Assembly (NCBI RefSeq): GCF_014805685.1
Contig: NC_060896.1
Span: 16,739,777 to 16,803,776 of the forward strand
Length of the DNA: 64,000 nt
From: Silurus meridionalis
Taxonomy: Eukaryota > Chordata > Actinopteri > Siluriformes > Siluridae
Direction: 5' to 3'
This document shows, piece by piece, positions 51,576 through 61,345 of the stretch (within the stretch, counting starts at the first letter, position 1; the number at the start of each line of letters is the position of its first letter). The notes below the pieces were generated by a model, which saw nothing but the letters and a program-made list of their open reading frames with translations, searched no databases and was not told the origin of the DNA. The position numbers were made by a program, and so were the translations under genes.

Positions 51576-52925
51576 CTATGTTTGTAAAAAAAAATCATAC
51601 ACAAAATACATGTCCCCAGATGAACTGTACAAAATATTGTTTACAAGGCATATTTGTCCATTCAAGTCAAAACAATTGTCACCTGTTTTACATGAAAGAA
51701 ACATATTTTTCCCGTAGTACTGTTTGTACTGTTTGCATCCTTCAAATCCCTGAGGAACAGGTCCAGAAAGATGAAGTTGTTTATGTTTAGCTACTCTATG
51801 CACCTGTTTTTTTGCCTTGACTTTCTGATTCTCATGTACACGTTTTACAACTTGCTGCACCGGATGTTGTGGCCTTCAAACCATCTTTTTTATTTTACCT
51901 AAAAAGTTTTTAAAAGGAAAACATGAAATTTGATCTAGAGATCCATATTTACTTGCAGCCTGTGCTATATGAATTAAACTATGTACATTATAGACAATAA
52001 ACTCAGGCCCATATATTTCTGCAAAATTTTCAACAAATACATTCAGTAACTGACTTGCATATTGAGAAAATTCTGAACATAAGTCTGGGCTAAGAAGGAT
52101 TCTCGTTGCTACAGACAGCATCATGAAGTGTTGGTATAAACTATCTGATAAACTATTACGCAACACAACAGGTCCAGTATATAAGAGGAATAATCTGAAT
52201 TCTGTGGCTTTCCATATGCCCACTTCAAACAGGGATCTGGGTTTCCTGGAGAAGGTCTTTGGTGTATACACCCTTAATGAGGCCATGTGTTGTGAAATTA
52301 CAGAAATAATTCTAGCTGACATTCTACACTTTAAGGGACCCTTAAACCACAGGTAAATAAGCTTTCTTACAACACCTAAGCACACAAGATGCATGTAGTC
52401 TAGCACAAAGTTTGTCACTAAACCAACACCTACATTTTTAATTTGAGATACTCCTGTGTGGTGATCTTCATCAATCATTTCCTCAAACTGTAAGTCTGTT
52501 CTGAGCTCTGCAGTCAGGTCTAGAAATGTCATTCTACCATTAACATATAGACCTGTCTGAACACAATGTTCACAGGCATTGTAGCCAGAGTGACCCTTTA
52601 TACACTTTAGAAAAGCCCTTGCAGGTGCATCACAAATAAAAGCCTCAGGTGGTGCAACTTCGTAATGTTTCCCAATAAAGTCTAATCCCTCTTGAATGAC
52701 AACTTTAAAATCCTTAACAAATTCCTTTAGATACTCATGCACCGAGGAAGGTTTGGCTAAACCTGAATACAATCTAATTAAAAATACATTTGAATTGTCA
52801 AGTTCCTAAATCCAAATAAGAATTGGCCACAGATTCACAGCAGAGCTTCTGAAAAGTGGCAACCCATCTATATTTACATGAAGTGTAAGCGTATCAATCT
52901 GTTCATTCAAGTCACATGCAAAATT
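51576..52925 (-). pseudogene. tnp2-like (CACTA/EnSpm) transposase
   Basis: The main open frame runs 52772-51876 (298 codons). Upstream in the same reading, past one stop, is TLHVNIDGLPLFRSSAVNLW, the conserved start of the catalytic core. Motifs in order: IRLYSGLAKPSSVHEYL; FICDAPARAFLKCIKGHSGY with CEHCVQ (Cys-rich motif, first acidic residues); FVLDYMHLVCLGVVRKLIYL (the D-x-MH motif of tnp2 enzymes); FSRKPRSLFEVGIWKATEFR; FLLYTGPVVL; and YGPEFIVYNVHSLIHIAQAA. It ends FPFKNFLGKIKKMV. A following frame (51860-51576) adds GPVPQGFEGCKQYKQYYGK and DNCFDLNGQI, the C-terminal tail. The N-terminus is truncated by the Rex1 fragment at 52945. The enzyme would cut and paste the element via its TIRs. 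Confidence 0.78.
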
Positions 52926-52944
52926 TAACTGTCATTATTGCATT

Positions 52945-53062
52945 TGCAAAAAAGGTCTTCAGTAGCTCTCCTTGCACTCCAAAAGATCTTAGTCTCCTCA
53001 GCAGAAAGCGTCTGCTCTGCCCTTTCTTGTATATTGCCTCACTGTTGTCTGTCCAGTCCAGA
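52945..53062 (-). mobile_element. Rex1 fragment inside the CACTA-like element
   Basis: The minus strand matches 21898-22010: SEAIYKKGQSRRFLLRRLRSF. About 118 bp of internal RT sequence without a 3' end, adjoining the broken transposase N-terminus. It may have arrived by gene conversion or filler synthesis at a break instead of normal retroposition. Confidence 0.8.
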
Positions 53063-53282
53063 TGTATGATGTATAAGCCTCCTCTTTTGCATAAAATAAA
53101 TCCAGTGTTTTATTGTCATTTTCAGTGTTTTATTGTCATTACTCCACAGTGCTTTTACTGTTTCACCATCCTGTTATCATAAAGACACTATATGGAGAAA
53201 ACACGGGTGAAAATGGTTTGAAAAGGCGTTATTTCCACATTTTAGTAGACAATGTCCTAGTTATTCAAATGTCTGCTCCCTG

Positions 53283-53805
53283 GACAATAAACTGAAATAT
53301 ATCCGACTCCAGCGAACCACACGGCGAGAGTTTAGAGACTGTTGCGTCTTTGTTTTCACGGAGACGTGGCTCAGCAACAGAGTTAGGGTTAGGGTTAGGG
53401 TTACGGAAGCCGCCATCCAGCTAGACGGGCTAACCGTGTTTCGTGCCAACAGAAACGCGAGATTTCAACCATGTGAATCTCAGGACTGTGCTTCCTAAAC
53501 TCCATCAGCATGTGAACTTTGCAACAAGAGGAGCGAACATGCTGGATCTTGTTTACACAAACATGCCCGGCGCCTATCGTGCGAAGCCCCACCCCCATCT
53601 CGGATACTCAGACCACTGCTCTGTTATGTTAATTCCAGCATACAGACTGCTTATCAGACGCTTTAAACCGGTTCTGGAACAGGTGAAAACCTGGCTAGAA
53701 GAAGCTACTCCTGCTCTTCAGGACTGTTTTGAGTGCACTGACTGGGACATGTTAAGAGAGGCTGCAACCAATGGCGATTCCATCAACTTGGGGTACACAT
53801 CATAA
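53283..53805 (+). pseudogene. LINE endonuclease domain, internally deleted
   Basis: [16 protein letters not shown] supplies the catalytic Glu region. The frame then jumps to [20 protein letters not shown] (the GDFN motif, Asp/Asn kept), [12 protein letters not shown] (late Asp) and [16 protein letters not shown] (terminal S-D-H). About 300 bp between the first and second motifs are missing, so nicking activity is not expected. Confidence 0.85.
53382..53403 (+). repeat. Short interstitial TTAGGG repeat inside a LINE
   Basis: Three and a half perfect vertebrate telomere units (GTTAGGGTTAGGGTTAGGGT...) interrupt the endonuclease frame after TETWLSNRV and before [16 protein letters not shown]. 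Other copies in the window do not reach this part for comparison. Confidence 0.93.
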
Positions 53806-55439
53806 GTGACCAGCTACATCAGCAAGTGTGTTGATGATGTGACCATCTCCAAGACAATCACTACACGCTCCAACCTGAAGCCGTGGATGACTGCAAATGT
53901 GCGTGTGCTGCTGAAACAAAGAGACTCTGCCTTCAGAACTGGAGACAGGGCGGTCTTAAAAACAGCAAGGGCCATCAGAGAGGCAAAGCACGCACACGCA
54001 AAGAAAATCCACAACCACTTCCAGAACAGCGGAGACACCCGGCGCATGTGGCAGGGCATCCAGGTGATCACAAATTACAAGACTACATCACCTGCTTGTG
54101 ACCGTGACGCCTCCCTCCCAGATGCACTGAATGACTTCTATGCCCGGGTTGAGGTACAGAACAATGTGAAGGTGAGGAAGACCACCCCTCCTCCCACTGA
54201 CCAGGTGCTCTGTCTAACCACAGCTGAAGTGAGGAAAAAACTATGCAGAGTTAACCCACGGAAGTCTGCTGGACCAGACAACATTCCTGGCAGAGTGCTC
54301 AGGGAATGTGCAGAACAGCTAGCGGACGTCTTTACTGACATCTTCAACATCTCCCTGAGCAGTAACGTTGTTCCCACGTGCTTCAAGACAACCACCAGAA
54401 GTCTACCATATCCTGCCTAAATGACTATCGTCCCGTCGCGCTCACTCTCATCGTGATGAAGTGCTTCGAGAGGCTCGTCATGAGGCACATTAAGACCCAG
54501 CTCCCACCCTCCCTGGACCAAACTGTTCCACGGACGATGCTATCTCCACAACCCTCCATTTGGCCCTCACCCACCTGGATAACAAGGACTCATATGTACG
54601 AATGCTGTTCATTGACTTCAGCTCAGCATCAACACAATTATTCCTCAGCACCTGAGGAGTTGTGCCTACTGGGCCTGAACACCTCCCTTTGTAACTGGAT
54701 TCTGGACTTCCTGACTGAGAGACCTTAGTCAGTATGGAACGGGAACAGCATCTCCAGCACCACCACACAGTCCCACACAGTGGACTGTGTGCTCAGTCAC
54801 CTGCTGTTCACTTTGCTGACTCACGACTGTGTAGCAATGCACAGCTCGAATCATATCATCAAGTTTGCTAATCAGCAAGAACGACGAGTCAGCATACAGA
54901 GAGGAGGTGCAACAGTTAACTGCCTGGTGTGGAGCAAACATGTTTTGTCTCTGAACGTGGACAAAATAAAAGAGATGGTTGTGGACTTCAGAAGAGCACA
55001 GAGCGACCAATCTCCATTGATTATTGATGGATCCTCAGTGGAGATCGTCAAAAGCACCAAATTCCTTGGTGTTCGTCTGGCGGACAACCTCACCTGGTCA
55101 CTCAACACCAGCTCCATCACCAAGAAAGCCCAGCAGCATCTCTACTTCCTGAGAAGGCTGAGGAAAGCCCATCTCCCTCCCACCATCCTGACCATGTTCT
55201 ACAGAGGGACCATTGAGAGAATCTTGAGCAGCTGCATCACTGCCTGGTTTGGGATCTGCACCGTCTCGGATCGGAAGACCCTACAGAGGATAGTGAGGAC
55301 AGCTGAGAAGATCATCGGAGTCTCTCTCCCCTCTATTATGCACATTTACACCACATGCTGCATCCGCAAAGCAAACAGCATTGTGGATGACCACACACAC
55401 ACCCGTCACACACACTTTCACCCTCCTGCCATCAGGTAA
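53806..55439 (+). pseudogene. LINE reverse transcriptase and C-terminus
   Basis: 53806-54420 contains the linker and fingers: [60 protein letters not shown]. 54378-54728 has [20 protein letters not shown] and a shortened motif A region (SLTSAQHQ where DFSSAFNT is expected in frame). 54780-55439 starts [20 protein letters not shown] and lacks the FADDT motif through a small deletion. It goes on with [33 protein letters not shown] and [18 protein letters not shown], then IRKANSIVDDHT. Conserved throughout but catalytically dead. Confidence 0.88.
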
Positions 55440-55532
55440 ACAGTTCCGAAGCATTCGGGCCGCCACAACAAGACTGTGCAACAGCTTTTTCCCGCAAGCC
55501 ATCAGGCTACTTAATACACAGAACTGAAGGGA

Positions 55533-55534
<2 letters not shown>

Positions 55535-55576
<42 letters not shown>
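55535..55576. repeat. (CA)n microsatellite
   Basis: About 20 CA units in the LINE 3' UTR. Confidence 0.95.
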
Positions 55577-55578
<2 letters not shown>

Positions 55579-56426
55579 AAATGTGTGTTATCAAACTGTA
55601 CAACCTGGACTTAACACTTAACACACACTCATCACTCATCTCAATCTATTCCACCATCATCTATTATTATTTATATTTGACTGTACTACACTCTTTAACT
55701 GCTGTTTTTTTGCACCTTTCACTGTATTACTGTTTACATGCCGTCTTTTGCACTTTCGACTATTATATTGTTTACATGCTTTTTTGCACCTTCGACTTTG
55801 TTATATTATACTACACTGTTTACATGCTGTCTTCTGCACATCTTGAGTGCTGCTGTATTTTTGCACTACATTGTGTTCTTATATTCACTCCCGGGTATAG
55901 TTTTTACAGTTCACAGTACTGTATAACCAAGTATACAGTAGGTTTACTGGTCGGCGCTATCTTGGTTTTGTGTCTTGTCGTGTCTGTCTGTACTGTTTTT
56001 TGTATGCACTGTTTGCAGCAGTTGCACCCGATGCACTTTATGTAGCTTGTGTTGTGTTGTAGCTTTATGTTAATGTTTAGTGTTGCACCAGGGTTCCAGA
56101 GGAACGTTGTCTCGTTTTCACTGTGTAATGTGTACCACTGTGTATAGTAGAAATGACAATAAAAGCCTCTTGACTTGACTTGATCTGCTAATCGTTAAGA
56201 ATGTTGAGTTTTCCACAGGTGTTTATATCTCAGGTAATCCAGTTCAATCTCCACACTTACCTTCGTTATATCGTGCCTGTAACTTTAATTACCACAAATC
56301 TTTCAAAAGCATACATTCAATAAATGAAACATTATACTACACTGTTTACATGCTGTCTTCTGCACATCTTGAGTGCTGCTGTATTTTTGCACTACATTGT
56401 GTTCTTATATTCAGTTGAAAAAAAAA

Positions 56427-56669
56427 TAGTATGACTATTAAAAAAAAAATCGGTTGTGCAGCTCACAGAGCCTCCCATTGGTTCCTGTGCTCCCGCCTTC
56501 TGATTCTGAAGAAACGTTGGGAGCACAGGAACCAATGGGAGGCTCTGTGAGCTGCACAACCGATTTTTTTTTCAACTACCACTGGAGCACCTCCCATTCC
56601 TGTGATTGAGCACAGGAATGGGAGGCTCTGTGAGCTGCACAGCCGATTTTTTTTTTAATAGTCATACTA
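56427..56669. repeat. Nested palindromes in the CACTA-like element
   Basis: Inner hairpin: 54-bp perfect arms 56441-56494 and 56519-56572 around a 24-nt loop. Second hairpin: 15-bp arms 56590-56604 and 56611-56625. An outer inverted pair (about 56427-56491 and 56609-56669, starting AGTATGACTATT) encloses both. Copy A at 13220-13320 has just one arm (GAATCAGAAGGCGGGAACAC to GCTGCACAACCGATTTA), so the extra arms arose in copy B. Confidence 0.95.
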
Positions 56670-56794
56670 TGTTAATGTTAATATATCCAATTTTTGTTAA
56701 TCTGTTGATGTTATAAAATACGCAAAAAAAACATATCAGTTGAATTTATCATCAATTGAATAATGAATGATAGATTTCTTTTGAGAAATATAGC

Positions 56795-56989
56795 TAAATA
56801 TAGCCCAAATGTGGCCTATACAGGGCCCTCGAATAAACAAAATGGGCAGCCTAACTGGGGCCCACAACCCTGACTAAGCTGGGGCCCACATACAGCCCAT
56901 CAAAGTGCCCACTCTGACCCCATGTCCACATGATGCCCATATAACCCAGATAAAACCCATGTGGGGCCCACATGGACATGTTGGCTGGG
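56795..56989. promoter_or_regulatory. Right TIR and subterminal GGGCCC array
   Basis: Four GGGCCC cores in 195 bp (ACAGGGCCCTCG, CTGGGGCCCACA twice, GTGGGGCCCACA), plus several GCCCAT/GCCCAC half motifs. It lies next to the terminus, 5' of the transposase, so it may also be the promoter side. The same layout is at 13440-13626 in copy A. Confidence 0.65.
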
Positions 56990-57322
56990 GTGGCAAGGAA
57001 AAAATCCCTGAGATAGCATAAGGAAGAAACCTCGAGAGGAACCAGACTCAAGAGGGAACCCATCCTCATCTGGGTTGCACCGAATGTCCATTTATAGCAG
57101 ATATCCTCAATGGAGTCAATGTAGCAGACTGTTGACATTAGCTACAGTCCATTCCATCCTCAAAGCGCCTGTTCTTACTCCGGAATTTAATGGAACCTCC
57201 CAAGGTGTTGATGAGAAACCATCCCAAGCTGCACATAATGGCCTCCAATCGAAGAGAACACTATCCAGAGGCAGGCCTGGGAAGGAACAGTGGTCACTGG
57301 AACCTCAGGAGCATGTTTAACT

Positions 57323-57324
57323 CG

Positions 57325-57359
<35 letters not shown>
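57323..57359. repeat. (GA)n microsatellite
   Basis: About 17 GA units in the LINE coding end; read on the minus strand it gives the artefactual Ser-Leu run. Confidence 0.93.
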
Positions 57360-57361
<2 letters not shown>

Positions 57362-59025
57362 AAGAGGGGTGACTAGATTTTCTAGATCTAGTGAGGACTC
57401 TTGCTGCTGCATTCTGAACTAACTGAAGCTTATTTATGCACTTACTCGAACACCCAGACAGTAAAGCATTACAGTAGTCTAATCTAGATGTAACAAAAGC
57501 ATTAACTAGTTTTTCTGCATCCTGTAACGACATCATATTTCTAATTTTAGCAATATTTCTAAGGTGAAAGAAGGCGATCCTGGTAATATTATTCATGTGA
57601 GCCTCAAAGGAAAGACTAGGGTCAATAATAACACCAAGTTTAGTTGTACACGCTGCACCAGAAACACCATCCAGAGATGCTACATAATCGGAAAGTTTGG
57701 TTCTAGCTGCATGTGGTCCTAGTAAAAGTACTTCTGTCTAATCTGAGTTAAGCAGAAGCAAATTATTAAGCATCCACTGTCTAATGTCCTTTACACACTC
57801 CTCAACATTGTTAAGCTGATCTCTCTCATCTGGCTTTGCTGAAATATACAGCCGTGTATCATCAGCAAAGCAGTGGAAGCGAATGCCATATTTATGTATA
57901 ATTACCCCCAGAGGCAGCATATAAAGAGAAAAATCATGAGCCTAAGACAGATCCTCGTGGAACACCAAACTTTACCTCAGAGAGTGTGGAGAACTCACCA
58001 TTTACATCAACAAACTGATAGCGATCAGTCGAATAAGATCTAAACCAAGAAAGAGCTGTTCCCTTTATTCCAACAACGTTCTCAAGTCTAGCAAGCAGTA
58101 TAGTGTTATCAATGGTGTCAAAAGCCGCACTAAGGTCGAGCAAAACAAGTAAAGAGACAAAACCCTGATCAGAGGCCAATAGCAGGTCATTTACCACCTT
58201 AACTAGTGCTGTCTCTGTGCTATGATGAGGCCTAAATCCTGACTGATACATTTCTAAAATGTTATTCATAAGTAGATGTGAGCATAACTGCTGTGCTACA
58301 ACCTTTTCTAAAATTTTGGCTATAAAGGGGAGATTTGATATTGGCCTGTAGTTGGACAGCTGACATGGGTTAAGGTCAGGTTTCTTAATTAGGGGGTTGA
58401 TAACTGCCAGTTTGAAGGATTTAGGTACATAACCAGTGCTAATGGAAGAGTTTATTATTTTTAAAACAGGTCCAATTACCTCTGGAATTATCTGTTTGAG
58501 GAAACTTGTAGACAAGGGGTCGAGAGGAAATTAATGAAATTAAGTCATTCTCATGAATAGGAGTAAAGCTTTGTAATTGATTGTCTGTTATAATTACAAT
58601 GCTGTTTACAGGGTTACTTGAATAATTTGGATTTATATTATTCGTCTGGATTTCTTGCCTGATGTTTTCAACTATATTATTAAAAAAGCTTATGTAATCA
58701 TTACTACCTAATGATTCTGTGCATGTTAGTGCAGTGCTTTTATTTCCTGTTAATTTTGCTAGCGTGCTGAATAAAAATCTAGGATTATGCTTGTTATTTT
58801 CTATAAGGTTGGAGAAATATGCTGATGTAGCAGCACTAAGAGATTTTCTATAATTTAGGAGGCTCTCCTTCCATGCTATTTGAAATACTGTTAATTTTGT
58901 TTGACGCCATTTACGTTCAAATTTCCAAGTGGTCTGTTTTAAGTTGTGCGTATGATCATTATACCACTGTGCTAATTTTTTCTCCCTGATCATTTTGGTC
59001 TTAAGGGGAACTACATCATCTAGAG

Positions 59026-59209
59026 CAGGGGTCTCCAATCTTTTCCAGGAAGGGCCAGTGTGGGTGCAGGTTTTTATTCCAACCAAGCAAGTCCACACCA
59101 AATTCTACCTGTTCAAATCTAATGATCTTCTTTTTCAATGACTATCAGGTGTGACCATTGATTGGTTGGAATGAAAACCTGCACCCACACTGGCCCTTTC
59201 TGGAAAATA
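59026..59209. mobile_element. hAT-type MITE inside the L2 linker
   Basis: Starts CAGGGGTCTCCAATC. GAAGGGCCAGTGTGGGTGCA near the left end is inverted as TGCACCCACACTGGCCCTTT near the right, so most of the element is a foldback. The right-most terminal bases are missing. (A/C)TCTAGAG flanks both sides (59018-59025 and 59210-59217, one mismatch), consistent with an 8-bp target duplication. Confidence 0.75.
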
Positions 59210-59280
59210 CTCTAGAGTATAACCCTTTATGGGAAATACTCTAGAGTATAACCCTTTATGGAAAATACTCTAGAGTATAA
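59202..59280. repeat. 29-bp tandem repeat at the MITE boundary
   Basis: GG(A/G)AAATACTCTAGAGTATAA followed by CCCTTTAT occurs at 59202-59230 and 59231-59259, and partly from 59260. The unit spans the MITE end, the target duplication and a few bases of host LINE. Confidence 0.88.
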
Positions 59281-59900
59281 CGTAATGTTGATTCTAGGTG
59301 TTTAGTGGCCCAGTCGAGCTCTGCGGGGTCAGACAGAGATCTATTTTTGATAAAACGCGCTGCTGTAGCTGGCATGAACGATAACGTGGTGAGGTAGTAA
59401 TGCAATGACTGAGGCAAATTTTAAAAGAGATGAGATAATGGTCTGAAATAGCTTCAGACTGTGAAATTATGACAATGTGTTAACAACAAATCAAGAGTGT
59501 GTCCACCACTATGAGTGGGTCCTATAACATTCTGATTAATTCCAACTGAATCTTTCCTTCCTGATTATCAAAATGAATATTAAAGTCACCAACAAATATT
59601 TCTTTGTCTAATGAAGTAGCTAAATTTGTGATGAAATCTGCAAATTCTATGAGAAAATCAGAGTAGGGCCCTGGGGGTCTATAAATAATAATTAATGAAA
59701 TTGACTGACTGGACCTGCTTTTGGACACTGAATATTTTATGTTGATCTAAAGAACTTCAAATGTTTTACATTTGTGTTTAGTCTTTTGTGTGACACTTAG
59801 ATTATTATTATAAATAGTTGCGACTGCACCTCCTCTGCCATTTAGACGGGGTTGGTGTATGTAACTATACCCAGGAGGACTCGCTTCATTTAATGCTACA

Positions 59901-60061
59901 TATATTTAATGCTACTTATTAACGGGCCGGCGATATGAATCGCTGTTAACACACAAACTACAGATCCCATAATGCAGCACTTTAGCTGCCTTGCCGAACG
60001 CAAGGCTACCTGGGAACATTCCAGCGTCAATCAAGTCAAGCTTCTGTTGATTTATACAACC
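59901..60061. other. Unassigned spacer
   Basis: Contains ATATATTTAATGCTAC twice in near-tandem. No gene. Confidence 0.35.
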
Positions 60062-60589
60062 TGTCAGGGATCCTCCTGCTACGCCTCCCTCCTTTTTTCA
60101 GCCGCTCCCGGCGCTAATCGCAGACACCTGTCTCTCGTTACCATTCCCCTTTTTAAGGTCCCGTTCCGACCTCACTCGATGTTGGATCAACTTGGTTGCT
60201 ACAGTGATCTACCGGACCCCTGACCGCCAGTATTTCCTGCTGGTTCTCGATCCTGGTTCCGACTCTAAGGATATTACTCGCTATTTAGATTATACTCACC
60301 TTTCCAGATTACACTCGCTATCTGGATGGTACCCGCTTTATCAATTACACATGCGTTCCGGATCCTACCCACTTTAAGGAGTACACACACGTTTCGGATT
60401 CTACCCACATTACGGATTAAATTGTGGAGCGCAAACGGGGGTAATTTTGGCTCGTACACCAATTTCATCTGGCAATTAACGGGGAGGTTTGGGATGATAA
60501 CGGCGGACCTCCACTACAGTTTCCATTGCTCTGGGAAGGCCCTGGACCAGAATACCAACAGCAAGATACCCAAGCCCCACGAAGTAAAC

Positions 60590-60850
60590 AGCCCAGCCTC
60601 CAAGTCCGACTGGGGGCATCGCCCAGCTGTTTCTCTTCGCTGGGGGTGCCACTCAGTTTGTGAGTCCCGCTGGGGGTGTTGCCTCACTAGAGACAGTTAC
60701 TGGAAGCCAGAAAGGCATCTCACTGCCGCCAGTCAAATAGGAGGGCGCCGCTTCACTCCCAAGTTCCGCTGAGCACGCTGCTCCAGCCGGCGCAGAGGGC
60801 GTCGCTCTGCCTCGGGTCTCCGCAGAGGCCGTCGATCTGCCTCAGTGGCA
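60590..60850. repeat. Degenerate 30-bp repeat tract in the LTR element
   Basis: Units such as CCGCTGGGGGTG(T/C) (three diverged copies at 60605-60690) pass into GCAGAGG(G/C)CGTCG(C/A)TCTGCCT (60794 and 60822). The latter are the same unit type as 14060-14155 in reverse. Confidence 0.6.
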
Positions 60851-61129
60851 AGACCTTCCTCGGAGTGCCCTGGCATGCTGGGCGATGGTGGGTTTGGGGC
60901 ATCAGGTGCCGCCCCTGAAGGGAGGGTAATGTCATGGAACCTCCTTCCGTGACTCCCTCCGCGGCTCTCTCTCAGCTGCTACTGGCGCTTTTTGCTGACA
61001 CTTGTCCCTCGTCACCATTCCCTTTTATAAGGTCCCGTTCCGACCTCACTCGCTGTTGGATCTTCTTGGTTGCTACAGTGATCTAGCGGACCCCTGACCG
61101 CCAGCATTCCCCGCTGGTTCTTGATTCTG

Positions 61130-61345
61130 GTTCTGACTCTAAAAATATTACTCGCTATCTGGATTATACTCGCCTATCTGGATTACACTCGCTATCTGGA
61201 TGATACCCGATTTACGCATTACACACGCGTTCCGAATCCTACCCGCTTAACAGAGTACACACGCGTTCTGAATCCTACACACTTTATGGATTATCAACGC
61301 ATTATGGACTATACCCGCATTCCGGTTCGTAACTCTCCCAGACTT
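61130..61345. repeat. Degenerate 18-30-bp repeats in the second LTR
   Basis: ATTA(C/T)ACTCGC and TATCTGGAT recur three or four times at 61147-61205, then ACACGCGTTC(C/T)GAATCCTAC twice (61224 and 61258). The apparent repeat protein (YTRV-NPT) is a by-product. Confidence 0.7.

Larger units (their letters stand above)
53265..56183 (+). mobile_element. CR1/L2-like LINE copy 5, the most complete of its family
   Basis: Plus strand. It begins inside the endonuclease (ATGTCTGCTCCCTGGACAAT...) and runs through the RT to a complete 3' UTR ending TCTTGACTTGACTTGA. The flanks GTCCTAGTTAT and TCTGCTAATCG are continuous in CACTA-like copy A at about 12998, with at most a 1-bp duplication, so the insertion boundary is exact. 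Internal damage: the middle of the endonuclease is deleted near 53455, a telomere-like insertion sits at 53382-53403, and RT motif A and FADD regions are shortened (near 54520 and 54870). Confidence 0.92.
47443..56989 (-). mobile_element. CACTA/EnSpm-like DNA transposon, copy B, TIR-bounded, two genes
   Basis: Terminal inverted repeats of about 38 bp (47443-47480 and 56952-56989) start CCCAGCCAACAT and continue CATGTGGGCCCCA, with few mismatches. The flanking 2-bp GT is the apparent target duplication. Subterminal zones carry repeated GGGCC(C). On the minus strand the element holds a tnp2-like transposase (about 52925-51576) and a multi-exon accessory gene (51382-49403). A foldback block (48435-49255), a Rex1 fragment (52945-53062) and a CR1-like LINE (53265-56183) lie inside. 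Without the LINE it is about 6.6 kb. CACTA membership rests on the transposase and the two-gene structure. The TIR does not begin CACTA and the TSD is 2 bp instead of the usual 3, so it may be a divergent group. Confidence 0.78.
56990..59900 (-). pseudogene. L2-type LINE (family 1), body
   Basis: Minus strand from 59900. Endonuclease debris: HQPRLNGRGGAVATIYNNNL, then SISLIIIYRPPGPYSDFLIE and KEIFVGDFNIHFDN (GDFN motif). A linker follows (59101-58530), interrupted by a hAT-type [81 protein letters not shown] (motif A intact) and [11 protein letters not shown] (motif B); after a frameshift, FHCFADDTRLYIS (motif C intact). The end is TRIAFFHLRNIAKI and VTSRLDYCNALLSG, with a (GA)n at 57323-57359. 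The 3' UTR continues across the CACTA-like insertion to 47285. Confidence 0.88.

Noticed and set aside
53382..53403. Chromosome end or telomere fusion
   Set aside because: Only three and a half units, in one orientation, inside a LINE; far too short for a telomere.
55581..56045. 154-codon frame after the (CA)n repeat
   Set aside because: It lies entirely in the 3' UTR of the CR1-like LINE, is Tyr/Cys/Phe-rich by composition, and is broken in other copies.
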